Shown: piece by piece, positions 32,500 to 39,582 of the stretch
Numbering within the stretch: the stretch's first letter is position 1
Layout: each line of letters starts with the position of its first letter
Assembly (NCBI RefSeq): GCF_001513965.1
Contig: NZ_KQ948017.1
Location: forward strand, 405,639 to 469,638
Reading direction: 5' to 3'
From: Streptomyces cellostaticus
GTDB taxonomy: Bacteria > Actinomycetota > Actinomycetes > Streptomycetales > Streptomycetaceae
DNA: 64,000 bases
Notes under the pieces: generated by a model
Database searches by the model: none
What the model was told of the DNA's origin: nothing
The model's input: the letters and a program-made list of their open reading frames with translations, nothing else
Program-made: the position numbers and the translations under genes

Positions 32500-34890
32500 G
32501 TGACGAGCGAGCCCGCGCGTCCCGCGGACCCCGGCAACGGCGCCGATCCGGCGGCGTCGGCCACGGTCGTGGCCCGGCAGCGCGCCGAGATGGAGCGGCT
32601 GCGGGACGTGGCCGCGCTCTCGGCCGTGCTGGAGCGCGCCAAGGGTGCGCTGATGGCGACGACCGGCTGCTCCCCCGCCGCCGCCCACGACGAGCTGCTG
32701 CGGCGTGCCGAGGCCGACAACCGCACGCTCCTGGAGGAGTGCTGGCTCACGCTGGGCGCCCTGGTTCCGCCGCAGCAGGACGCCCCCGGGGCCGCGGCAG
32801 CCGGAGCCGCACGGCCCACGGCGGCCGCCACCTGGGAGGCCGCACCCGCCGGTACCGACGACCTCGCGGAGGTGCTCGGCCACATCGGCCGGGACCTGGT
32901 CCGGGTCGGATCGCCTCAGGAACTGGCCGGATGCCTGCTGGAGCACCTGACGCCCGAGGCGGGCGCCGACGCCGTGCTGCTGTACGAGCGGCTGCCCGAG
33001 GGCGGGCTGGAACTGGTCGGGCACGCCGGAGTCGACGGGACGCTCGCCGCGCAGTGGCATCGGGTGCCGCCCCTGAGCGGGGTCGCCCCGATCGACGCCC
33101 TGAGGGTGGGCGAGCCGCGCTGGCTGGAGGACACCGCCGCGGACCGGCAGCTCCACCTGCTGATCGGGGACCCGCCCGAGCGGTGGCTGTCGCGGGCCTG
33201 GCTGCCCGTGCCCGCCGGCGACGGCGCGGGCTTCGCCCTCGGCGTACTGCGCCGGCGGGACGGACCGTTCGCACCGCGCGAGCGGGAACTGCTGCGGGGC
33301 GTGGTCCGGTTGTGCGCCGGCCGGCTGCGCGCCTTCGACACCCCGCCGGAACGCCCCGAGGGCGGCGCCGCCCAGGCCGTGCAGAGCGTGTTCGACGCAC
33401 TGCCGGGAGCGGCGATCCTGCTGACCCCGCTGCGCGCCCCCTCCGGCGAGGTGGCGGACTACCGCATCGACGCCGCCACACCCGACGCGGTCGACGTACT
33501 GGGCCGGGCCGGACGGGACATGGTGGGCAGACACATCCTGGAGAGCTGTCCGTCCGTCGCGGGCGAGCCGCTGTGGCACGGCTACCTGGATGCGCTCATC
33601 ACCGGGGTGCCGTTCGAGAGCGAGCCGTTCGCCTACGAGGACGTCGCCGACGGGGTGCCCGTGACCGCCACGTACTCGGTACGGGCGGCGCCGCTGGGCG
33701 ACGGGCTGCTGGTGACCTGGCTGCGGCACGCCCCGGTGGACCGCCAGGAGCAGCGTCTGGCCGACGTCCAGCGGCTCGGCAACCTCGGCTGGGCCAACTG
33801 GAACCTGCTCACCGGGGAGATCGCCTGGTCCGCGCAGGCCTACACCGTCCTCGGCCTGGACCCCGCAGGCGGACCGGTGCGCCTGGAGCGGCTGGCGGAC
33901 CTGGTCCTGCCCGAGGACGCGGGCGCCCTGGCCCACTCGATCGCCGAACTCGTCCTGCGTGCACGGCCGTTCGACGTGCCGTTCCGCATCGACGCGCCCG
34001 AGGGCGTACGGCACCTCAGGATCGTCGCGGAGGCCGTGGCGGATCCGGACGGCACCCCCGCCGAGGTGCACGGCTTCGTGCAGGACCTCACCGCGCAGCG
34101 CAGCGCCGAACTCGCGTTGGTGGAGAGCGAGCGCGCGATGCTGCTGCAGCGCGGGATCCTGCAGGCCGAGCGTGCCCTGGCCGCGCGGCTGCAGCACGCG
34201 CTGCTGCCGCTGCCCAGCAAGCCGGTGCGGCTGGCCGGGTTGCGCATCGAAGTCGCCTATCTGCCCGCCCAGTCGGGCATCCATGTCGGCGGCGACTGGT
34301 TCAGCGCCATCGAACTGCCCGACGACGCCGCCCTGTTCGCGGTCGGTGACGTGGTGGGCCACGGCATCGGCGCGGTGGCGACGATGGCCCAGCTCCGGTT
34401 CGCCGCCAAGGGCATGGTCAGTACGGGCTCCTCGCTGACCGGGGCCCTCGCCCGGCTGAACCGGCTGCTGCTGCATTCCCGGGACGACCGGACCACCGCC
34501 ACCATGGTCCTCGCCCGCTACGACCCCGGTACCCATGTTCTCGCGTGGGCCCAGGCCGGCCATCCGCCGCCGCTGCTCGTGCGCCGCGGCGAGGTGCGCT
34601 ACCTCGACCGCCCCGGGGGCATGCTGCTCGGGGCGAGTGCGAACCCGGTCTTCGAGTCGGCCGAGCTCCGCCTGGAACCCGGGGACCGGCTGGTGCTGTA
34701 CACCGACGGCCTGGTGGAGCGTCCCGGCGAGGACATCGACGCGGCCTTCGCCCGCCTGGCCGACGCGGTCCGCGCGGACGGCCGCGGCGGGGCCGGTTCC
34801 CTGGAGGCGCTGCTCGCCACGATGCTGGCGGACGAGCGGCGGGACGACGTGTGCGTGCTGGACATCCGGATGCCGGCGCAGGAGGAGTAG
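32500..34890 (+). CDS. ANTAR-GAF-PAS-SpoIIE protein phosphatase
   Basis: A 796-residue multidomain signalling protein. Residues about 25-90 read as an ANTAR RNA-binding domain (AVLERAKGALMATTGCSPAAA, then ELLRRAEADNRTLLEE). A GAF domain follows (about 120-280, with DLVRVGSPQELAGCLLEHL), then two PAS-like domains (about 290-420 and 420-540, the second with NLGWANWNLLTGEIAWS). The C-terminus is a PP2C/SpoIIE phosphatase (about 555-790) with GGDWFSA, GDVVGHG, AGHPPPLLVR and YTDGLVERPGE carrying the metal-binding acids. There is no HATPase kinase domain. RsbU-like phosphatases dephosphorylate anti-anti-sigma factors. GTG start; another GTG six codons earlier is possible. Confidence 0.9.
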   Translation: MTSEPARPADPGNGADPAASATVVARQRAEMERLRDVAALSAVLERAKGALMATTGCSPAAAHDELLRRAEADNRTLLEECWLTLGALVPPQQDAPGAAAAGAARPTAAATWEAAPAGTDDLAEVLGHIGRDLVRVGSPQELAGCLLEHLTPEAGADAVLLYERLPEGGLELVGHAGVDGTLAAQWHRVPPLSGVAPIDALRVGEPRWLEDTAADRQLHLLIGDPPERWLSRAWLPVPAGDGAGFALGVLRRRDGPFAPRERELLRGVVRLCAGRLRAFDTPPERPEGGAAQAVQSVFDALPGAAILLTPLRAPSGEVADYRIDAATPDAVDVLGRAGRDMVGRHILESCPSVAGEPLWHGYLDALITGVPFESEPFAYEDVADGVPVTATYSVRAAPLGDGLLVTWLRHAPVDRQEQRLADVQRLGNLGWANWNLLTGEIAWSAQAYTVLGLDPAGGPVRLERLADLVLPEDAGALAHSIAELVLRARPFDVPFRIDAPEGVRHLRIVAEAVADPDGTPAEVHGFVQDLTAQRSAELALVESERAMLLQRGILQAERALAARLQHALLPLPSKPVRLAGLRIEVAYLPAQSGIHVGGDWFSAIELPDDAALFAVGDVVGHGIGAVATMAQLRFAAKGMVSTGSSLTGALARLNRLLLHSRDDRTTATMVLARYDPGTHVLAWAQAGHPPPLLVRRGEVRYLDRPGGMLLGASANPVFESAELRLEPGDRLVLYTDGLVERPGEDIDAAFARLADAVRADGRGGAGSLEALLATMLADERRDDVCVLDIRMPAQEE

Positions 34891-34954
34891 CCGGATCCCC
34901 GCCCGCGGTGCCCCTCAGGACACGGCCGGTCGTCGCAGATCTCTGTGGCCGCCG

Positions 34955-35056
34955 TCAATCGTCGTCGCGGTGCCGCCAGTACCAGCAGACGCCGACGGCC
35001 AGAGCCAGCAGGAAGACGGCGGGCACGAGCAGACCCGGGATGCGGGAGCCGGTCAT
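34955..35056 (-). CDS. small single-span membrane protein
   Basis: A 33-residue reading frame, MTGSRIPG, then one hydrophobic helix (LLVPAVFLLALAVGVCWYW) and a charged tail RHRDDD. GAAGG lies eight bases before the ATG. The composition and positive-to-negative charge pattern look like a genuine small membrane peptide, but homology is unknown. It lies between the phosphatase and the peptidoglycan-binding protein. Confidence 0.4.
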   Translation of the reverse strand: MTGSRIPGLLVPAVFLLALAVGVCWYWRHRDDD

Positions 35057-35193
35057 CGGCGTGGCCTTCGTTCGTGGTGCGAGGTGCGCCCGGCGGCGGA
35101 CCGCAGGGTGACTGCCCATGGTGGGGCCCGGCGGCCGGTCGTCCATGGGGATTTCCCGAGGCCTTGCCTGGTGTTCGAGCCCGGACCCGCTGA

Positions 35194-35889
35194 TCAGCCG
35201 CCGTCGGTGAGGCTCGTCCGGGATTCCAGCGCGCGGCGGGTGTCGTTGCCGTACACGCCGGTCTCGTCGCCGCTGATGCCGTACCAGAGCTGGAAGCGGG
35301 CCACGGCCTCGGTCAGAACCACGTCGTAGGTGCCGTTGGTGGAGCCACCGCGGTAGACGTCGGGGATGCGCAGCAGGCGCTGCTGCAGGTCGGCGACCTC
35401 GGGGCCGGTGTCGCCCTGGCGGAGGGTGCCGGCGCCGTCGGGGTCGGCGGAGTGAGTGGCGGGGGCTGCCGGTGCCGTGGTGGTGGGCGGGGCCGTGGTG
35501 GCGGGGCGGGAGGGCCGTGGGGTCGCACTGGCCTCCTGACGGGCGGGGAGCAGGAGAGCACAGCCGAAGCCGACGAGCGCAGCCGCGCCGACGGCCACGG
35601 CGACGGCGGCCCGGCGGAGCCCGGGACCCGGTCCGAAGACACCCGGGGCGAGCCGGCCGGGGGCGGCGAAGGGCGGCAGCTCCTGGGTCTCCTCCTCGGC
35701 GGCATGGGGTGCCCGTGCCGTGGGGGCGTCGGGCCGGGAGGCCGAAGCGAAGGACTCGTACGCCTCCGGCTCCGGGCGCATCTCCCGCATCAGCTCCGCG
35801 AGGGCGTCGAAGCGGCGCAGACGCACGACCCGGACGGGTTCGAGGACCGGTCCGGAGTGCGGCTCTTCAGGGTCGGGCGGTGTCGGCAC
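35194..35889 (-). CDS. membrane-anchored peptidoglycan-binding protein
   Basis: A 231-residue protein with a cytoplasmic N-terminal region (about 1-95; VRVVRLRRFDALAELMREM), one transmembrane helix (about 100-122, AAVAVAVGAAALVGFGCALL) and a Thr/Pro/Ala linker. The C-terminal PG_binding_1 domain (about 160-225) has the consensus LRQGDTGPEVADLQQRLLRI then YDVVLTEAVARFQLWYGI. The linker length would let the domain reach the wall. The cytoplasmic segment resembles those of Streptomyces proteins placed beside sigma factors, but no sigma gene is here. GTG start behind GGAAGGAG. No catalytic domain is present, so it is probably a tether or wall sensor. Confidence 0.85.
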   Translation of the reverse strand: MPTPPDPEEPHSGPVLEPVRVVRLRRFDALAELMREMRPEPEAYESFASASRPDAPTARAPHAAEEETQELPPFAAPGRLAPGVFGPGPGLRRAAVAVAVGAAALVGFGCALLLPARQEASATPRPSRPATTAPPTTTAPAAPATHSADPDGAGTLRQGDTGPEVADLQQRLLRIPDVYRGGSTNGTYDVVLTEAVARFQLWYGISGDETGVYGNDTRRALESRTSLTDGG

Positions 35890-35965
35890 CCTGCTCTCCT
35901 TCCGTCCCGTGCGCACGGGAGTCCGCGGTTCCCGTGCTGAGATACGGCGCGCACCCCGGCCTCGT

Positions 35966-36856
35966 TCAGCCCCGCATCCGACCTCGCCGGCGGGCCCGCC
36001 GCAGCGGATCACCGTCAGGCCGGGGTGAGGGCCCCCGGACGAACCGGCTCAGGGACGCCGTCAGCGCGGTGACGAAGGCGTCCCGGGCCTCCTCGGGGAG
36101 GGCGTCCAGGGACAGGTAGGGGTTGAGGTCCTCCAGCTCGACCAGGAGCAGCTCGCCGTCCGGGGCGCGGCAGGCGTCGACGCGCTGGATGCCGTGGCCG
36201 AGCCCGTTCCAGTCGACGAAACGGCGGGCGAACTCCAGGTCGCCGGCGGTGGCGGCGTACGGCTTCAGCTCCCAGCGGCGCTCCGGGTCGGGGGCGTAGA
36301 GGGCGTACTGGAAGTCGTCGTCCACGAAGTAGAAGGACACCTCGTAGGCGAAGTCGACGCACGGCTGGATGAGGACGCTTCCGTCGGCGAGGCCGGCGAG
36401 CCGGTCGGCGGGGAGGATGCGCAGGCCGAGGGAGTCCGCGCCGAGCCTGGGCTTGACGACGTAGCGTTCGGCCGTGGGCAGCCGGTGCAGGTCCTCGGCG
36501 CGGTCGACGGTGGGGATGACCGGGAAGCCGGCGGCGCTCAGGTCGAGCAGGTACTGCTTGCCGGCCATGTCCGCCTTGCCGCTGAGCGGGTTGTACACCC
36601 GCGTCCCGCTGCCGAGCGCCCGCGCGCGGAAGGCGTCGTACTCCTTCTGGTAGCCAAGGACGGGTCCGCTGTTGCGGACGACGACCGCGTCGTAGGCGTC
36701 CATCAGCGCGGCCGCGTCCAGCGGATGGCACAGGGCGAGGTCGAAGTGCTCACGCAGCCGGGAGGTCAGGAAGACGTCCTCGTCGCCGTAGCGGCGCCCG
36801 CGGGCCGGGTACGCCAGGTCGGTGACGTAGAGGACGCGGGGGCGGGCGGCGGACAT
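35966..36856 (-). CDS. ATP-grasp enzyme (RimK/glutathione-synthase-like)
   Basis: A 296-residue protein with the ATP-grasp layout. The pre-ATP domain starts RPRVLYVTDLAYPARGRRYG and includes LSGKADMAGKQYLLDL (about 108). The nucleotide-binding strand is RYVVKPRLGADSLGL (about 150). Metal-binding acids fall near LLLVELEDLNPYLSLD (about 252), the E-x-N-pattern end of the fold. ATP-grasp ligases join a carboxylate to an amine or thiol through an acyl phosphate. Neither substrate can be inferred; no peptide-precursor gene is recognisable next door. ATG start behind GAGGAG. Divergent from the TetR gene across a 267-base gap. Confidence 0.8.
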   Translation of the reverse strand: MSAARPRVLYVTDLAYPARGRRYGDEDVFLTSRLREHFDLALCHPLDAAALMDAYDAVVVRNSGPVLGYQKEYDAFRARALGSGTRVYNPLSGKADMAGKQYLLDLSAAGFPVIPTVDRAEDLHRLPTAERYVVKPRLGADSLGLRILPADRLAGLADGSVLIQPCVDFAYEVSFYFVDDDFQYALYAPDPERRWELKPYAATAGDLEFARRFVDWNGLGHGIQRVDACRAPDGELLLVELEDLNPYLSLDALPEEARDAFVTALTASLSRFVRGPSPRPDGDPLRRARRRGRMRG

Positions 36857-37047
36857 GCGGTCTCCTCGGGCGGCTGGGCGCTTCCGCACCGGATGCGGGG
36901 TGATCTCGGCGCAAGGTGCAGAAAGGTTACGTCGGGGGGTGGCCGCTCCCGTCCCCGGCCCGGGTCTGCGCACCATGCGAGGCCGAACGGTCTTCGCGCC
37001 TCGAGGGCAGCGACGTCGGCGGGCGCGCCCGGAGCAGAAGTCCCAGT

Positions 37048-37090
37048 GCACTCAGTCCCCCCGCCGTCCCTCTCTCGTTGCACTGAGTGC
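37048..37090 (+). promoter_or_regulatory. inverted-repeat operator in front of the TetR gene
   Basis: GCACTCAGT (37048-37056) and ACTGAGTGC (37082-37090) are exact reverse complements. The second lies within the near-palindrome GCACTGAGTGC and the 12-mer CACTGAGTGCCA. The 12-mer ends 31 bases before the TetR start and recurs exactly at 37937-37948, after the gene. That is the pattern expected of an autoregulated TetR operator. Confidence 0.6.
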
Positions 37091-37123
37091 CAAGATCCCG
37101 GACCGGGTGCTACGTTCCCGTCC

Positions 37124-37897
37124 ATGAGCTCCAGCAGCGCGGCGCCGGCCGCGAAGCCGCCGATGCGGGACGCCCTGGTCGCGGCGGCCTTCCAGCTCTT
37201 CCTGGAACGCGGGTACGAGCAGACCACCGTGGACGACATCGTGGCACTGGCCGGGGTCGGCCGGCGCTCGTTCTTCCGCTACTTCCCCTCGAAGGAGGAC
37301 GTGGTCTTCCCCGACCACGAGCGCTGTCTGGCCGACATGACCGCGTTCCTCGCCGAGAGCGGCGAGGCGGACGAGCCGGTACGGCGGGTGTGCGACGCGG
37401 CCCGGCTGGTGCTGCGGATGTACGCGGAGAACCCGGCCTTCTCCGTGCAGCGCTACCGCCTCACCAAGAAGGTGCCGGGGCTGCGCGCCTACGAACTGTC
37501 GGTGGTATGGCGCTACGAGCGGGCGCTCGCCGCGTATCTGCGCGGACGGTTGACGGGGCGGCCCGACGGGACGCTGCGGGCCGATGTGATCGCGGCTGCG
37601 GTCGTCGCCGCGCACAACAACGCGCTGCGCTCCTGGCTGCGTTCGGACGGCAAGGGCGACGCGGGCGTGGCGGTGGACCATGCCCTGGGATACGTGCAGG
37701 CCACGTTCGGCCGGTCGGCGCGCCCCCACCCCGCCTCACCCCTGCCCGAACCCGTCTCCGCCCCCACCCCTGCCCCCTCCGTGTCCGGCGGCGAGCGGGC
37801 CGAGCACCCCGATGACGTGATCGTCCTCGTCACGCGCCGCGACGCACCGCTATGGAGGGTCGTACAGGAGTTCGAGTCCACACTCGGCCGCGCCTGA
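37124..37897 (+). CDS. TetR-family transcriptional regulator
   Basis: A 257-residue one-component regulator. The TetR HTH (about 14-62) reads MRDALVAAAFQLFLERGY then VDDIVALAGVGRRSFFRYFP, with SKEDVVF after it. The ligand-binding region (about 70-195) is helical. Residues about 196-230 are a Pro/Ser/Ala-rich spacer and the final part (DDVIVLVTRRDAPLWRVVQ) is an unusual beta-like tail not found in minimal TetR proteins. ATG start at MSSSSAAP. An inverted repeat lies upstream and its 12-base core is repeated between this gene and the OB-fold gene, so both are likely in its regulon. The ligand is unknown. Confidence 0.92.
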   Translation: MSSSSAAPAAKPPMRDALVAAAFQLFLERGYEQTTVDDIVALAGVGRRSFFRYFPSKEDVVFPDHERCLADMTAFLAESGEADEPVRRVCDAARLVLRMYAENPAFSVQRYRLTKKVPGLRAYELSVVWRYERALAAYLRGRLTGRPDGTLRADVIAAAVVAAHNNALRSWLRSDGKGDAGVAVDHALGYVQATFGRSARPHPASPLPEPVSAPTPAPSVSGGERAEHPDDVIVLVTRRDAPLWRVVQEFESTLGRA

Positions 37898-37936
37898 CCT
37901 CCGCAGATTCGGGGTACGGAGTGCCTTTACGAGTGA

Positions 37937-37948
37937 CACTGAGTGCCA
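37937..37948 (+). promoter_or_regulatory. second TetR operator copy before the OB-fold gene
   Basis: CACTGAGTGCCA is repeated exactly from the TetR upstream site, here preceded by GAGTGA. It lies 40 bases after the TetR stop and about 100 bases before the OB-fold/Zn-ribbon gene. Confidence 0.5.
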
Positions 37949-38048
37949 TACCCTGTCGGCGTGCACGGTGGCACGGTCACCGCGCACACGCGTGCGTGGT
38001 TCGCGCCGAGCACGCGGGATTCCGGCCGAGCGCAGGGAGTTGACCAGC

Positions 38049-38465
38049 GTGTACCACCACTCAGCGAGCACCTCACATTCGGCGGCCGGCTCCGCGGCGG
38101 GTGTTCTCGATCCCGCTTCCGCAGATTCCAGGGACGCCATCCTCTTCCAGCGCTGCACCTGGTGCGGCACCGCGATGTACCACCGGCTGCTGTGTCCGGT
38201 GTGCCAGGGCAGCGAGCTGCGCACGGAGCGCAGCGAGGGCACCGGGACGGTCCGCCACTCCACCGTGGTGCACCGCAACACGCCCGCGGCGCGCAATGTG
38301 TCGCTGATCGAGATGTCCGAGGGGTTCGTCGTCCGGGGCCGGGTCATGGGGCCGCCCGTCGGCATCCACAGCGGAGACCGGGTCCGGCTGTCCACGGCCA
38401 AGGACCCGGTGCGGAGCGAGCCGGTCTTCCAGCTGCTGGACGAGCCGTACCGGGCCTGGACCTGA
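38049..38465 (+). CDS. Zn-ribbon/OB-fold protein (DUF35 type)
   Basis: A 138-residue protein. A rubredoxin-like zinc ribbon with CTWCGTAMYHRLLCPVC (two CxxC pairs, about residues 35-51) precedes an OB-fold (about 60-135, with SVVH-like beta strands and PVGIHSGDRVRL). This is the layout of DUF35 proteins, which bind acyl-CoA and assist thiolases, HMG-CoA-synthase-like or acyl-CoA-processing enzymes. No partner thiolase is adjacent, which is unusual. The first 30 residues are a low-complexity lead. GTG start behind GGGAG. Probably controlled by the neighbouring TetR protein. Confidence 0.82.
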   Translation: MYHHSASTSHSAAGSAAGVLDPASADSRDAILFQRCTWCGTAMYHRLLCPVCQGSELRTERSEGTGTVRHSTVVHRNTPAARNVSLIEMSEGFVVRGRVMGPPVGIHSGDRVRLSTAKDPVRSEPVFQLLDEPYRAWT

Positions 38466-38656
38466 GGTCCGGCAGTGATGGCCGGCACCGGGGCCGTGAC
38501 CGCACAGCCATCCGCGTGCCTCTGACATCAGGTGCCGACCTCGCCCCGGCCGAAGGTGAAGGCCCTGGACGGCCCGTCAGTCTTGATCGAGGCGAGGCGG
38601 CGGGACCGGCTCAGGTCGTGAGGGGGCCGTGATGCCCCGCTGTCACCGATGCGTCA

Positions 38657-39181
38657 TCAGGGACAGGGAATGAGACAGAAGTCGATGTGGCTGAGGTCCG
38701 CGAACTTGTTGCTCGGGTTGATCGGGGCGTGGAGCGATCCGTCGATCACCTCGCCGTTGGGGAAGCGCATACTGTCGTACGTGTAGACGTTGGCGCCGAC
38801 ATTCCCGCCCTTTGCGGTGACCTGGACAGCGGCACGTTGAGCATCATCGGGAATGTGGAAGCTGAACACCTGTCCCTGGTCGGTGTTGGTGACGGTGAGC
38901 TCGAAGGTTTTGGCGTCGTCGCCGGGGATCGGGACGTTTGTGGTTCCGACCGCAGGTTCCTCCACTCTGAACCCGGTCGCGCCCGTGGGGCAGGACACGG
39001 GCGGGTTCATGTCGGGCGACAGCACGGGCTGCACGCCTTGGTCACTCGGCGGGCCCGCCTGAGCCAGCGCGGGGCCGGCGGCGATACCGAGTGCCGCGGT
39101 CGCGGTCAGGCCGGCGCCGACGATCCGCGCTGCCCATCTGACCCGTCCCGACCGTGCCTTTGCTCGGGCCGCTGTTCGCAT
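38657..39181 (-). CDS. small secreted protein of unknown function
   Basis: A 174-residue exported protein. An Arg-rich lead, a hydrophobic core (IVGAGLTATAALGIAAG) and ALA-QAG form a Sec signal peptide cleaved near residue 40. The mature region has PPVSCPTGATGF and ends HIDFCLIPCP, so up to three Cys could form disulfides. The middle is beta-rich (FELTVTNTDQGQVFSFHIP). No known domain is recognised. ATG start, nine bases after GAGGAGGA; a GTG one codon earlier is possible. A lower-GC region of 400 bases lies upstream. Confidence 0.8.
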   Translation of the reverse strand: MRTAARAKARSGRVRWAARIVGAGLTATAALGIAAGPALAQAGPPSDQGVQPVLSPDMNPPVSCPTGATGFRVEEPAVGTTNVPIPGDDAKTFELTVTNTDQGQVFSFHIPDDAQRAAVQVTAKGGNVGANVYTYDSMRFPNGEVIDGSLHAPINPSNKFADLSHIDFCLIPCP

Positions 39182-39582
39182 CACGAGTACTCCTCCTCGT
39201 TGCCTGGGTACCGGGTTCGGTCACCTGATCTCGCCCTCGCGGATTCTCCTGCCCTTTCCCTTGGCAGTTCGAGCTGTGAACATCCATCCGCCGTCGGGCG
39301 ATATGACTTTCGCATGACATGACTGTCCTATTGCCTTTTGACGCCTTTCCTTAGCCCATTCGAGCTTCAGCGAGCTCCCATTCCTGCTTTCGGCAATCCA
39401 TAGGCCGTTCTCCGATGACACAGGGGGCCTGTCCGGTCAACGGTGTCGCCGCGGCTGACCGCTCGATGTGATCGAACACCTGCTCTTCACAGGCAACCCA
39501 CAGAGTCTCCTTCCCGTCCTCCGGGGGCGAGGGGCACCCGGGACGGCCGGGACGCCCGAGGTCGGGGGTTCGAGGAGGAACT
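39182..39582. other. lower-GC intergenic region, no supported gene
   Basis: About 400 bases with visibly lower GC than the surroundings, especially 39250-39490. Two minus-strand readings (39221-39421 and 39351-39611) overlap here but have no ribosome binding site and no recognisable family. It contains the promoters of the small secreted protein and the secreted hydrolase, and may hold the remains of an older gene. Confidence 0.5.

Noticed and set aside
35966..36856. ATP-grasp gene as part of a peptide natural-product (RiPP) cluster
   Set aside because: No precursor peptide, leader-binding protein, methyltransferase or transporter is adjacent. An isolated ATP-grasp gene is not enough.
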